The notes: generated by a model from the sequence alone, not told the origin. DNA of 5,030 nucleotides from Nitrososphaera sp. (GCA_025935445.1 JAICVG010000126.1:1-5030), one strand, 5' to 3'. Positions 1-5,030 are shown, counted from the first letter of the stretch. Translations and numbers: made by a program.

Positions 1-227
<227 letters not shown>

Positions 228-436
228 TCAATCCTTTATTTTCTCAAATATAATGAGAGTACGGCCGGACAACTTGGTATTGTGCGGATCGTATTTGGGT
301 GTTCGTGTGACCGAGTCAGATCCAATGTGGTCATCGGATCTCCATAGTATGAGCGCAACTGGAGGTCAGTGGATCACAAAATGGCGCTAAGACCAAACAT
401 CCTCACTGACGCCGCCTTTCATATTGCGTTCGAAGC
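228..436 (-). other. 16S rRNA 5' leader (pre-rRNA external spacer) with serial hairpins
   Basis: This is the stretch between the inferred rRNA transcription start (about 436) and mature 16S. It can fold into consecutive stem-loops. One is 242-246 with 254-258 (5 bp). One is 265-272 with 280-287 (8 positions, one C-C mismatch, 7-base loop). One is 318-327 with 332-341 (10 bp including one G-U in the RNA, 4-base loop). One is 365-371 with 404-410 (7 bp, 32-base loop). In archaea the 16S leader normally pairs with sequence 3' of 16S to form a bulge-helix-bulge processing stem. The partner half is outside the window, so that stem cannot be drawn here. No open reading frame of note is present. Confidence 0.7.
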
Positions 437-457
437 ATCCATCCTTTTGCAGTACAC

Positions 458-473
458 TGATATAAACCTTTTC
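458..473 (-). promoter_or_regulatory. rRNA operon core promoter (BRE + TATA box)
   Basis: The minus strand reads GAAAAGG followed by TTTATATCA, a strong archaeal purine-rich BRE plus TATA box for TFB and TBP. The box centre is near 462, which places transcription start near 436, about 210 bases before mature 16S. It is the best TATA match between 16S and the next gene, and its orientation (BRE on the far side from 16S) fits rRNA transcription. The start site is inferred from the usual spacing of about 26 bases. Confidence 0.75.
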
Positions 474-557
474 GCATTCAACCGTTGAGCGTCAGCAGTA
501 CGAACTATCAAACCAGAGCCGAAGCTAGTAATTTTTTACCTAAGGTTACCAGAAGGT

Positions 558-576
558 GATAAATAAAGGCTTCGAA
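558..576 (-). promoter_or_regulatory. Possible second, upstream rRNA promoter
   Basis: The minus strand reads CGAAGCCTTTATTTATCA, which resembles the proximal promoter CGAAAAGGTTTATATCA at 458-474. The two share the leading CGAA, a T-rich TATA core and a trailing ATCA. If active, it would start near 537 and lengthen the leader by about 100 bases. Tandem promoters are a common way to raise rRNA output. It is AT-rich sequence in an intergenic region, so a chance match is possible. Confidence 0.35.
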
Positions 577-820
577 AGAATTCCCTATATCATTATATAA
601 TTCAGCAGTCAAGACAGAATGGTGTAGATGATTAAAAAATCTTTTGTCATTGCCGCATCTGAATTTGGTCGCCTGTGATCGACTGACTGGCGGACTAGAT
701 TGTATTTGTCTTTTAGCTTTGTTATCTGTATCTTAACAGAATTGTATGGTAATCTGGAAATTGAACGTCTATCATAAGACTTCCTCATATTTGTCAAGGT
801 TAGCTTTCTAAAATACAAGC

Positions 821-829
821 TCTATATAG
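821..829 (+). promoter_or_regulatory. TATA box for the YyaL-like gene (leaderless transcript likely)
   Basis: The sequence TCTATATAG is centred about 26 bases before the ATG at 852. With normal archaeal spacing, transcription would start at or within a base or two of the ATG. There is no purine-rich Shine-Dalgarno sequence before the ATG (it reads aaatctcgtta), which agrees with a leaderless mRNA. An alternative AT-rich patch lies at 809-816. Confidence 0.5.
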
Positions 830-851
830 CATAGGGCTGTAAATCTCGTTA

Positions 852-2975
852 ATGCAACAAGAGAGCGCGGGCCACCCTAACATCAGAAAACCTAACAGAC
901 TTGCAAAGGAAACAAGTCCTTATCTGCTGCAGCATGCTTACAATCCTGTTGACTGGCTTCCTTGGGGAGAGGAGGCTCTACAAAAAGCAAAACATGCAGA
1001 TAAACCGATCTTCTTGAGTATTGGTTATAGCGCATGTCACTGGTGCCATGTCATGGCACATGAGTCCTTTGAAGATAACGAAGTTGCCAAGATAATGAAT
1101 GAGAACTTTATCAACATCAAGGTTGACAGAGAGGAGCGTCCGGACCTCGATGATATTTATCAACGCGCTTGTCAGCTTGCTACTGGAACCGGGGGGTGGC
1201 CGCTGTCGATTTTTTTGACACCGGATCAAAAGCCATTCTATGTTGGAACCTATTTTCCAAAAGATGGCAGCAGCCACTACAACATGCCCGGCTTTAGGAA
1301 TATACTGCTTCAGCTAGCTGACGCGTATAAGAACAAGAAGAGTGAGATCCAGACAGCAAGCAGCGAGTTCACGCATGCTCTATCTCAGACCGCAACGGAT
1401 GTGGTTGAGCGAGCACAGTTAACAGAGAAAACAACCTTGGAGCGGTCCATACTTGACGAGGCTGCAGTTGGGCTGCTTCAAATGGGAGATAGGATATATG
1501 GCGGGTTCGGACATGCCCCAAAATTCCCAAATCCATCTAACCTGATGTTCCTGTTAAGGTACTATGACATTTCGGGTATCAACCGCTTCCGAGACTTTGT
1601 CATATTCACTGCAGACAAGATGGCCGAAGGCGGCATTCATGACCATCTTGGAGGAGGCTTTGCCCGTTACGCCACTGACCAAAAATGGCTTGTACCGCAT
1701 TTTGAAAAAATGCTATATGACAATGCGCTGCTGTCGCAACTGTATGCTGAACTCTATCAGATTACAAAGGCTGAGTCTTACATGCAGATAACATGCAAGA
1801 CACTTGACTATGTAATAAGAGAAATGACACATCCTGATGGTGGATTTTACTCTGCACAGGACGCCGACTCTGAGGGAGAAGAAGGGAAGTTCTATCTTTG
1901 GAAAAAGAAAGAGATCGAATCTGTAATTGACGACGAAATTGCTGCTAACATCCTTTGCGAACACTATGGCGTCACACAAGGAGGCAATTTTGAAGGCAAG
2001 AACATCCTCAATGTCAGAGTGCCAATAACAAGTCTTGCCAAGAACTATAACAAAACCCCTGAACAAGTGGCCCAGATACTCAGAGATGCTTCCGCAAAGC
2101 TCTTTGCAGCAAGGGAGGAAAGAGTCAAGCCTGCAAGAGATGAAAAGATTCTGACATCTTGGAACGGCCTTATGATATCAGGTTTTGCAAAGGGTTATGC
2201 CGTCAGCGGAGACTCAAAATACTTGCACGCAGCGAAGAATGCAGTTGAATTCATCGAAAGCAAGCTCGCCTCCAGTGACGGCCGCCTGAGGCGTACCTTC
2301 AAAGACGGACAGTCAAAACTGAACGCATATCTGGAAGACTATGCTTTTTACGTCAGTGGCCTGCTCGACCTATTTGCTGCAAATTCAAAACAGGAGTACC
2401 TTGACAAATCGATCATGTATACGGATTTCATGTTACAGCACTTTTGGGACGAGAAGGAAGGCAACCTATTCTTTACCTCTGATGACCATGAGCAGCTGAT
2501 TTCAAGGACAAAGAACTTTTATGACCTTGCTATCCCTAGTGGCAATTCTATGGCTGCATCCAATCTGTTAAGGCTTTACCACTACACTCAGAACAACAGC
2601 TACCTTGACAGCGCAGTCAGAATAATGAAAGGTGGCTCGCGGTCAGCCGCTGAAAATCCTTTTGGCTTTGGGCAGATGCTGAACTCAATTTATCTTTACG
2701 TTAAAAAGCCGGTAGAGGTAACAGTGATTGTTACTGACAATAGCAGCAACACCAACAGTTCCAACCTCGTATCTTGGCTTAACAGGCAATTTCTTCCACA
2801 TAGCATAATTAGTATAGTGCATCCAAGCGAACTTGCAAAGCTACAACGTTACTCCTATTTTAAGGAGCGCGAAGCCAAAGGAGCACAGGATACTGCGTTC
2901 GTTTGCAAAAACTATACCTGCTCGCTCCCGATCAAATCAATCGAAGAGCTGGAAAGACAGCTTACGCCCTACTGA
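852..2975 (+). CDS. Thioredoxin-domain protein, YyaL/SPATA20 (DUF255) family
   Basis: This 707-residue protein matches a family of about 670-750 residues found from archaea to human SPATA20; its reaction is not established. The N-terminal thioredoxin-like domain (about 15-180) has the family opening [21 protein letters not shown], a redox-type CHWC motif (C62, C65), [10 protein letters not shown] (91-100) and the GGWP cis-proline segment (114-117). The rest is an (alpha/alpha)-barrel like six-hairpin glycosidases or GlcNAc 2-epimerase. Its family motifs are [11 protein letters not shown] (from 263), HFEKMLYDN (283-291), [10 protein letters not shown] (336-345), SWNGL (436-440), LEDYAFY (494-500) and IPSGNS (561-566). 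The C-terminus carries a second cysteine pair, C685 and C690, in FVCKNYTC. There is no signal peptide or membrane segment, so it is probably cytoplasmic. The ATG start fits the TATA spacing and leaves a normal family N-terminus. The gene is intact, stands alone, and its stop overlaps the end of a convergent gene. Identity as a family member is near certain; function as a reductase, sugar enzyme or both is open. Confidence 0.95.
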   Translation: MQQESAGHPNIRKPNRLAKETSPYLLQHAYNPVDWLPWGEEALQKAKHADKPIFLSIGYSACHWCHVMAHESFEDNEVAKIMNENFINIKVDREERPDLDDIYQRACQLATGTGGWPLSIFLTPDQKPFYVGTYFPKDGSSHYNMPGFRNILLQLADAYKNKKSEIQTASSEFTHALSQTATDVVERAQLTEKTTLERSILDEAAVGLLQMGDRIYGGFGHAPKFPNPSNLMFLLRYYDISGINRFRDFVIFTADKMAEGGIHDHLGGGFARYATDQKWLVPHFEKMLYDNALLSQLYAELYQITKAESYMQITCKTLDYVIREMTHPDGGFYSAQDADSEGEEGKFYLWKKKEIESVIDDEIAANILCEHYGVTQGGNFEGKNILNVRVPITSLAKNYNKTPEQVAQILRDASAKLFAAREERVKPARDEKILTSWNGLMISGFAKGYAVSGDSKYLHAAKNAVEFIESKLASSDGRLRRTFKDGQSKLNAYLEDYAFYVSGLLDLFAANSKQEYLDKSIMYTDFMLQHFWDEKEGNLFFTSDDHEQLISRTKNFYDLAIPSGNSMAASNLLRLYHYTQNNSYLDSAVRIMKGGSRSAAENPFGFGQMLNSIYLYVKKPVEVTVIVTDNSSNTNSSNLVSWLNRQFLPHSIISIVHPSELAKLQRYSYFKEREAKGAQDTAFVCKNYTCSLPIKSIEELERQLTPY

Positions 2976-3291
2976 TGTCTATCAGCAGCTTGTCGCCTAC
3001 TCGTGGACTGCCGATTTTCTCGTAGCGCTTCTTTGGCATTGTTATTTGTATAACTGTCTGCGAGTACGTCTTGACCAATGTCTGCGGCTGGGATTTGAGG
3101 ATGGCTTCAAGTAGTGGCCTGATCTGCTGCTTTACGTCCTTATCTGTGACAGCCCTATCGATTGCTTCAAGTATCATTTGCTGTCGCGATACTGGCTCTA
3201 ACTCAATATCTTCGCTCAACGCAAGGCTTACATTCGCTCCAGTTTCTGTCAACTGGTTTATTCGATATCTAATACGGTCATCATCATGCAT
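2962..3291 (-). CDS. Conserved-looking small protein of unknown function
   Basis: This 109-residue protein has an ATG start at 3291 and a TAA stop. I do not recognise the family. The N-terminal half is acidic (MHDDD, SEDIELE), and the middle (about 36-70) looks helical ([26 protein letters not shown]). The C-terminal 25 residues are basic then hydrophobic ([22 protein letters not shown]), suggesting a small beta unit. It has no cysteine, signal peptide or membrane segment, so a small cytoplasmic protein is likely. A Shine-Dalgarno-like GAGGT lies 11 bases before the ATG, which supports this start. The frame covers the whole gap after the YyaL-like gene and has a protein-like composition. A competing 79-codon plus-strand frame at 3071-3310 looks like its shadow. 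Its last codons overlap the convergent gene's 3' end by 14 bases. Confidence 0.75.
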   Translation of the reverse strand: MHDDDRIRYRINQLTETGANVSLALSEDIELEPVSRQQMILEAIDRAVTDKDVKQQIRPLLEAILKSQPQTLVKTYSQTVIQITMPKKRYEKIGSPRVGDKLLIDISRA

Positions 3292-3301
3292 GAATATTCT
3301 T

Positions 3302-3306
3302 TACCT
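3302..3306 (-). promoter_or_regulatory. Shine-Dalgarno-like site for the 109-residue protein
   Basis: The minus strand reads AGAGGTAAAGAATATTC before the ATG at 3291. GAGGT could pair with the 3' end of 16S rRNA, with about 11 bases of spacing. Other genes in the window lack such a site, so this gene probably has a real 5' leader, in agreement with the upstream TATA box at 3480-3489. Confidence 0.45.
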
Positions 3307-3438
3307 CTAATGGCTACTAAAACTTGCTATTTACTCCTCGATGCTTTGTTCTTTGTCCGGGAAAAGATGTCATGCGTTCCAAATTTTCATATTGGATAGT
3401 ATGTGGATCTTGTTTGTGTCTCTACTATTTTGACAACC

Positions 3439-3456
3439 CCGCAAGATGGCTTGCGG
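3439..3456 (-). other. Perfect 7-bp hairpin, probably at the mRNA 5' end
   Basis: CCGCAAG (3439-3445) and CTTGCGG (3450-3456) are exact inverted copies around a 4-base loop. In minus-strand RNA the stem is CCGCAAG-CCAU-CUUGCGG. The TATA box at 3480-3489 predicts a start near 3458, so the hairpin would form the very start of a leader of about 165 bases before the 109-residue gene. A 5' stem could stabilise the transcript. It is not followed by a long T-run in either direction, so a terminator role is less likely. Confidence 0.45.
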
Positions 3457-3479
3457 CAGCGTTTCTCTCTCTATGATTC

Positions 3480-3489
3480 CATAAAAAGG
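3480..3489 (-). promoter_or_regulatory. TATA box upstream of the 109-residue gene
   Basis: The minus strand reads CCTTTTTATG, a good archaeal TATA box centred near 3484, with predicted start near 3458. The next gene downstream in this direction begins at 3291, so the leader would be about 165 bases. A weaker AT-rich patch (GTAAATAG, about 40 bases before the ATG) could give a shorter leader instead. Confidence 0.4.
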
Positions 3490-3505
3490 CATGTTTGCAC
3501 GGTTT

Positions 3506-3516
3506 GAAAAGGAAAA
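3506..3516 (-). terminator. T-rich terminator candidate after the membrane-protein gene
   Basis: The minus strand reads TTTTCCTTTTC, about 190 bases past the stop of the 72-residue gene and just before the next minus-strand TATA box. Archaeal RNA polymerase stops on T-rich non-template tracts without needing a hairpin. The position between two minus-strand units suits termination, but the tract is short. Confidence 0.3.
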
Positions 3517-3529
3517 TTTGACCGCAACC

Positions 3530-3596
3530 AGCTCTCACTATGCTCGCTTGAGCAACAATTAGGGAGAAACAACCACGGTCGTTCTGGTAGAGAGCT
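3530..3596. other. Foldable noncoding element (three-way-junction-like)
   Basis: Outer arms AGCTCTC (3530-3536) and GAGAGCT (3590-3596) are exact inverted copies 53 bases apart. Inside sit a 5-bp hairpin TGCTC/GAGCA (3541-3545 with 3550-3554, loop GCTT) and a weak 4-bp hairpin ACCA/TGGT (3572-3575 with 3585-3588). Together these can draw a three-way junction. No reading frame of interest crosses it. It could be a small RNA, a processing signal in the read-through transcript of the membrane gene, or chance. Confidence 0.25.
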
Positions 3597-3613
3597 CAAG
3601 AACAGGTGAGCAT

Positions 3614-3623
3614 CTATTTATAC
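3614..3623 (+). promoter_or_regulatory. Orphan plus-strand TATA box
   Basis: CTATTTATAC, preceded by GGTGAGCAT, is a good archaeal TATA box on the plus strand, with predicted start near 3645. No plus-strand gene follows before 3995, and the first ATG downstream (3689) is closed two codons later. A transcript from here would run antisense into the 72-residue gene (3709-3927). AT-rich chance occurrence cannot be excluded. Confidence 0.3.
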
Positions 3624-3708
3624 CGGGAAATTGAATCCCTGCTGACTCACTGATTTGGTTGGCACTTTGGCTTTGGCCCCATCTCAGATGTCCTAAATTT
3701 GCTCTCCT

Positions 3709-3927
3709 TTAATCTCTGAAAAGCTCGTCTTCTTCGAGCTCCCTTTCCTTCTTAGTAAGATAAATCAAGATACCTGCGATAGCTGCAAACCCAATCACAT
3801 TGACAAGCAGTACTGACGAATCAATGCGTTGCCAAAGTACATAAAGCCTCACTACTGCATAAATGGTTGCAGCAGCAAGAGCGACAATGCATCCAGCTAT
3901 GCCATATCGGATTGTCTGTCTCTTCAC
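3709..3927 (-). CDS. Small two-helix membrane protein, unknown function
   Basis: This 72-residue protein starts at GTG (3927) and ends with TAA. The N-terminus is basic (MKRQTIRYG). It is followed by a hydrophobic helix at about 8-31 (GIAGCIVALAAATIYAVVRL), a short loop (WQRIDS) and a second helix at about 38-57 (SVLLVNVIGFAAIAGILIYL). It ends in a highly charged tail (TKKERELEEDELFRD). By the positive-inside rule both ends would be cytoplasmic in a hairpin topology. I do not recognise a family. No ATG is available upstream in frame before the stop at 3961-3963. A TATA-like TTATAC sits 28 bases before the GTG, pointing to a leaderless GTG mRNA. It is divergent from the flavin-protein gene with 67 bases between starts. 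The two may be co-regulated, but a functional link is inference only. Confidence 0.75.
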   Translation of the reverse strand: MKRQTIRYGIAGCIVALAAATIYAVVRLYVLWQRIDSSVLLVNVIGFAAIAGILIYLTKKERELEEDELFRD

Positions 3928-3951
3928 AAAATGATATTCGAGTGAACTGCC

Positions 3952-3966
3952 GTATAACTTTTAACC
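3952..3966. promoter_or_regulatory. Shared divergent promoter core
   Basis: The AT-rich core CGTATAACTTTTAACC serves both directions. Rightward, ACTTTTAACC is centred about 33 bases before the ATG at 3995. Leftward, GTTATAC is centred about 28 bases before the GTG at 3927. The two candidate TATA boxes abut or overlap, so TBP binding for one direction would likely exclude the other. Neither start codon has a Shine-Dalgarno sequence, consistent with leaderless or nearly leaderless transcripts. Confidence 0.5.
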
Positions 3967-3994
3967 GAAGAACAACTATACAATACAACAATAA

Positions 3995-4636
3995 ATGCAG
4001 CTGATCAAGAAATATGAGATACAGTCAAAGCACAAAATGATAGAGTTTCTCAACGAGCAACCGGTTGGAAGAGTAGCCTCCTTAGATGAGAGCGGATATC
4101 CACAAGTCATCCCGATGAACTTCGTCTATCATGATGGAGCAGTCTACATGCATTCTCACCCCTTTGGCGAAAAGCTCGACAACATACGACGCAACCCTAA
4201 CGTAGGATTTGAAGTGGACCAGCACATCTGTTTCCTGCCTTCCTATTTTTTTCATCCAACCGATGCCTCTCAGGCGGACACACTATACATAAGCGTGGTA
4301 ATCAAGGGCAAGGCAGAGCTTGTGCATGGCAATGAGGAAAAAGCACTTGCGCTTAATGCACTAATGGAAAAGTATCAGAAGGAGGGCAGGTATGAAGCCC
4401 TTGTTGCGAACATGCCTTCAGTCCATGAAGTTGCAATAATCAAGGTTATCCCCCGAGACATCCGGGGGAAATACAAGATAGGGCAACATTGGACAAGGCC
4501 GTATCGGCTCAAGATGGCAAGGAATATCTTAGAGCGAGAAGGACGGGAGAATGCAAGACCTATTCTCCGAATAATGGGTATTGACATCATAGCTGGCGAA
4601 GAGAGTCTTCAGGTCATAGAAGAGCCAGAGATGTAG
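3995..4636 (+). CDS. FMN-binding split-barrel protein (PPOX / NimA-like)
   Basis: This 213-residue protein belongs to the pyridoxamine-5'-phosphate-oxidase-like split-barrel superfamily, closest by eye to NimA-type flavin-nucleotide-binding proteins. Such proteins bind FMN, F420 or haem and reduce small molecules; the substrate here is unknown. A helix at 11-20 leads into PVGRVASLDESGYPQVIPMNF (23-43), the strand pair of the barrel. VYHDGAVYMHSHPFGEKLDNIRRNPNVGFEVD (44-75) carries the family's H-x-x-x-G-x-K-L-x-x-I pattern. YISVVIKGKAELV (98-110) and VAIIKVIPRDIRGK (146-159) are the later strands. NimA relatives are about 150-170 residues, so the last 45-50 residues (from about KIGQHWTRPY) look like an extra basic-then-acidic tail. 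There is no signal peptide, so it is probably cytoplasmic. The ATG start lies about 8 bases from the predicted transcription start. It is divergent from the two-helix membrane protein. The fold is a confident call; cofactor and substrate are not. Confidence 0.88.
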   Translation: MQLIKKYEIQSKHKMIEFLNEQPVGRVASLDESGYPQVIPMNFVYHDGAVYMHSHPFGEKLDNIRRNPNVGFEVDQHICFLPSYFFHPTDASQADTLYISVVIKGKAELVHGNEEKALALNALMEKYQKEGRYEALVANMPSVHEVAIIKVIPRDIRGKYKIGQHWTRPYRLKMARNILEREGRENARPILRIMGIDIIAGEESLQVIEEPEM

Positions 4637-4660
4637 ACGCATACAATAGAGTTCACGTAG

Positions 4661-4677
4661 ATTTCTTTATCATTTCT
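4661..4677 (+). terminator. T-rich terminator candidate after the flavin-protein gene
   Basis: The sequence ATTTCTTTATCATTTCT lies 25-41 bases past the stop codon on the plus strand. Archaeal transcription commonly ends at such T-rich stretches. A cleaner run of six Ts (4785-4790, within TTGTTTTTTGTTG) follows about 150 bases past the stop and may act as a second site. Confidence 0.4.
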
Positions 4678-4784
4678 GCGCTAACCCTCAAGAGGGAATA
4701 CCCGACAGAGCAGCTTGGTATACCACTCCATTAGTAAGGAGAACAAAACTCAAAGATCTTCATACAAGAACATTATCCCTATTG

Positions 4785-4793
4785 TTTTTTGTT
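4785..4793 (+). terminator. Second T-run terminator candidate
   Basis: Six Ts followed by GTT on the plus strand make the longest T-run after the flavin-protein gene. It could end transcripts that read past the first T-rich tract. There is no strong hairpin immediately before it. Confidence 0.3.
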
Positions 4794-4837
4794 GCCAGAT
4801 GAGTTTCGGATAATACCGGATTAGGTCTCTTTAGATC

Positions 4838-4921
4838 ATGGAACTCTTTTGCCTTTGTGGGTCCCACAAATTTCACATTGTTGGAAAGTATTCAAAAACA
4901 TACATCTTATTCATAAGCTGA
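4838..4921 (+). CDS. Doubtful 27-codon ORF with a CxCG motif
   Basis: The frame encodes MELFCLCGSHKFHIVGKYSK plus TYILFIS and a TGA stop. FCLCGS followed by a basic, tyrosine-rich stretch resembles one knuckle of a zinc ribbon, as seen at the start of many transposases and archaeal small proteins. The second cysteine pair is missing. A TATA-like GATAATACC (4809-4817) is centred about 25 bases before the ATG, which would suit leaderless transcription. It could be a tiny gene, a fragment of a decayed zinc-ribbon gene, or chance. The 17-bp palindrome at 4854-4870 lies inside it. Confidence 0.2.
   Translation: MELFCLCGSHKFHIVGKYSKTYILFIS
4854..4870. repeat. 17-bp perfect palindrome
   Basis: TTTGTGGG and CCCACAAA flank a single central T. 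As DNA it looks like a dimeric repressor site. As RNA it would make a 7-bp stem with a 3-base loop. It sits in the noncoding region after the flavin-protein gene, and also inside the doubtful 27-codon frame. No T-run follows directly, so a terminator is less likely. Confidence 0.5.
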
Positions 4922-5030
4922 AGAGTACTGCTTTAGCTATGTAAAGGTAAAACAGGCAAGCAAGTCGTATCCGAGTCTTGATTGGAGATGAAGCGTTATT
5001 TTCGAGGTTGATGAAGCAAGGGTTGTTGAT

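Larger units (their letters stand above)
480..851. other. Intergenic region between rRNA promoter and YyaL-like gene
   Basis: I see no credible gene in this 372-base stretch. A 69-codon minus-strand frame at 609-818 would need a TTG start, has no ribosome binding site and has an unremarkable composition, so I treat it as chance. The region holds the possible second rRNA promoter (558-576), another AT-rich patch (585-601, containing ATTATATAAT) and the TATA box for the rightward gene (821-829). It separates two divergently transcribed units. Confidence 0.6.
3292..3708. other. Noncoding region between the two minus-strand small genes
   Basis: This is 417 bases without a convincing gene. It holds the leader and promoter of the 109-residue gene, the 7-bp hairpin, the T-rich terminator candidate, the foldable element and the orphan TATA box, each listed separately. 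In the minus-strand leader there are two tiny overlapping frames (MKIWNA, and an 18-codon frame starting MTSFPG) that may be incidental. The size is large for a compact archaeal genome, which makes a hidden small RNA worth considering. Confidence 0.55.
4637..5030. other. Right-end region without a clear gene
   Basis: This is 394 bases with no confident gene. It contains two T-rich terminator candidates, the 17-bp palindrome and the doubtful 27-codon frame. A plus-strand frame is open from 4951 to the window end. Its only ATG is at 5011 (MKQGLL...), with possible earlier TTG starts. The frame's translation before that ATG (IRVLIGDEALFSRL) looks protein-like but is too short to call. The following gene, if any, is outside the window. 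Confidence 0.5.

Noticed and set aside
609..818. 69-codon minus-strand frame between the rRNA promoter and the YyaL-like gene
   Set aside because: It needs a TTG start, has no ribosome binding site or well-placed TATA box, and shows no recognisable motif; composition looks like translated AT-rich spacer.
978..2066. Long frames on the minus strand and in another plus frame within the YyaL-like gene
   Set aside because: They are shadows of a clearly recognised, intact 707-residue protein.
3071..3310. 79-codon plus-strand frame opposite the 109-residue gene
   Set aside because: It is cysteine- and serine-rich in the manner of antisense shadows; the minus-strand frame has better composition, a Shine-Dalgarno-like site and fits the neighbouring gene end.
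3439..3456. Intrinsic terminator reading of the 7-bp hairpin
   Set aside because: No T-run follows the stem in either direction, and it lies at a predicted transcript start rather than an end.
3530..3596. tRNA gene or CRISPR repeat
   Set aside because: No acceptor/T-arm pattern or anticodon stem fits, and there is no repeated unit with spacers anywhere in the window.
3640..3660. Box C/D small RNA suggested by CTGA motifs near 3641 and 3651, and TGATGA near 5010
   Set aside because: No correctly spaced C, D', C' and D box set could be assembled; the TGATGA is too close to the window end to judge.
4375..4590. 71-codon minus-strand frame inside the flavin-protein gene
   Set aside because: It is antisense to a recognised protein domain and has no independent support.

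Overview
The window begins with the 5' end of an archaeal 16S rRNA gene on the minus strand. Its reverse complement opens with TCCGGTTGATCCTGCCGGA and, from recall, reads like ammonia-oxidising Nitrososphaeria (Thaumarchaeota), probably soil group I.1b. Three other observations fit this. Promoters look archaeal, with TATA boxes about 25-28 bases before the start. Several genes appear leaderless, with no Shine-Dalgarno sequence. The proteins have a moderate, non-extreme composition.

Layout: (1) 1-227, 16S rRNA 5' part, minus strand, cut by the window edge. (2) 228-480, its structured leader and core promoter, with a second promoter-like copy about 100 bases further upstream. (3) 480-851, intergenic, ending in a TATA box for the next gene. 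(4) 852-2975, plus strand, a 707-residue thioredoxin-fold/(alpha/alpha)-barrel protein of the YyaL/SPATA20 (DUF255) family. (5) 2962-3291, minus strand, a small unrecognised protein whose end overlaps the previous gene tail to tail by 14 bases. (6) 3292-3708, noncoding, with a promoter and 5' hairpin for gene 5, a foldable 67-base element, and an orphan plus-strand TATA box. (7) 3709-3927, minus strand, a 72-residue two-helix membrane protein with a GTG start. (8) 3995-4636, plus strand, a flavin split-barrel protein (PPOX/NimA-like), divergent from gene 7 across a 67-base shared promoter. (9) 4637-5030, mostly noncoding, with T-rich terminator candidates, a 17-bp palindrome inside a 27-codon ORF, and an open frame running off the end.

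The genes do not form one operon, since transcription direction alternates (minus, plus, minus, minus, plus). The only shared theme is possible redox chemistry: a CxxC thioredoxin-like domain in one gene and a flavin-binding fold in another. I found no CRISPR array, intact insertion sequence, tRNA or defence system. The most interesting parts are the structured rRNA leader with its duplicated promoter, the noncoding stretch at 3430-3700, and the compact divergent promoter at 3952-3966.
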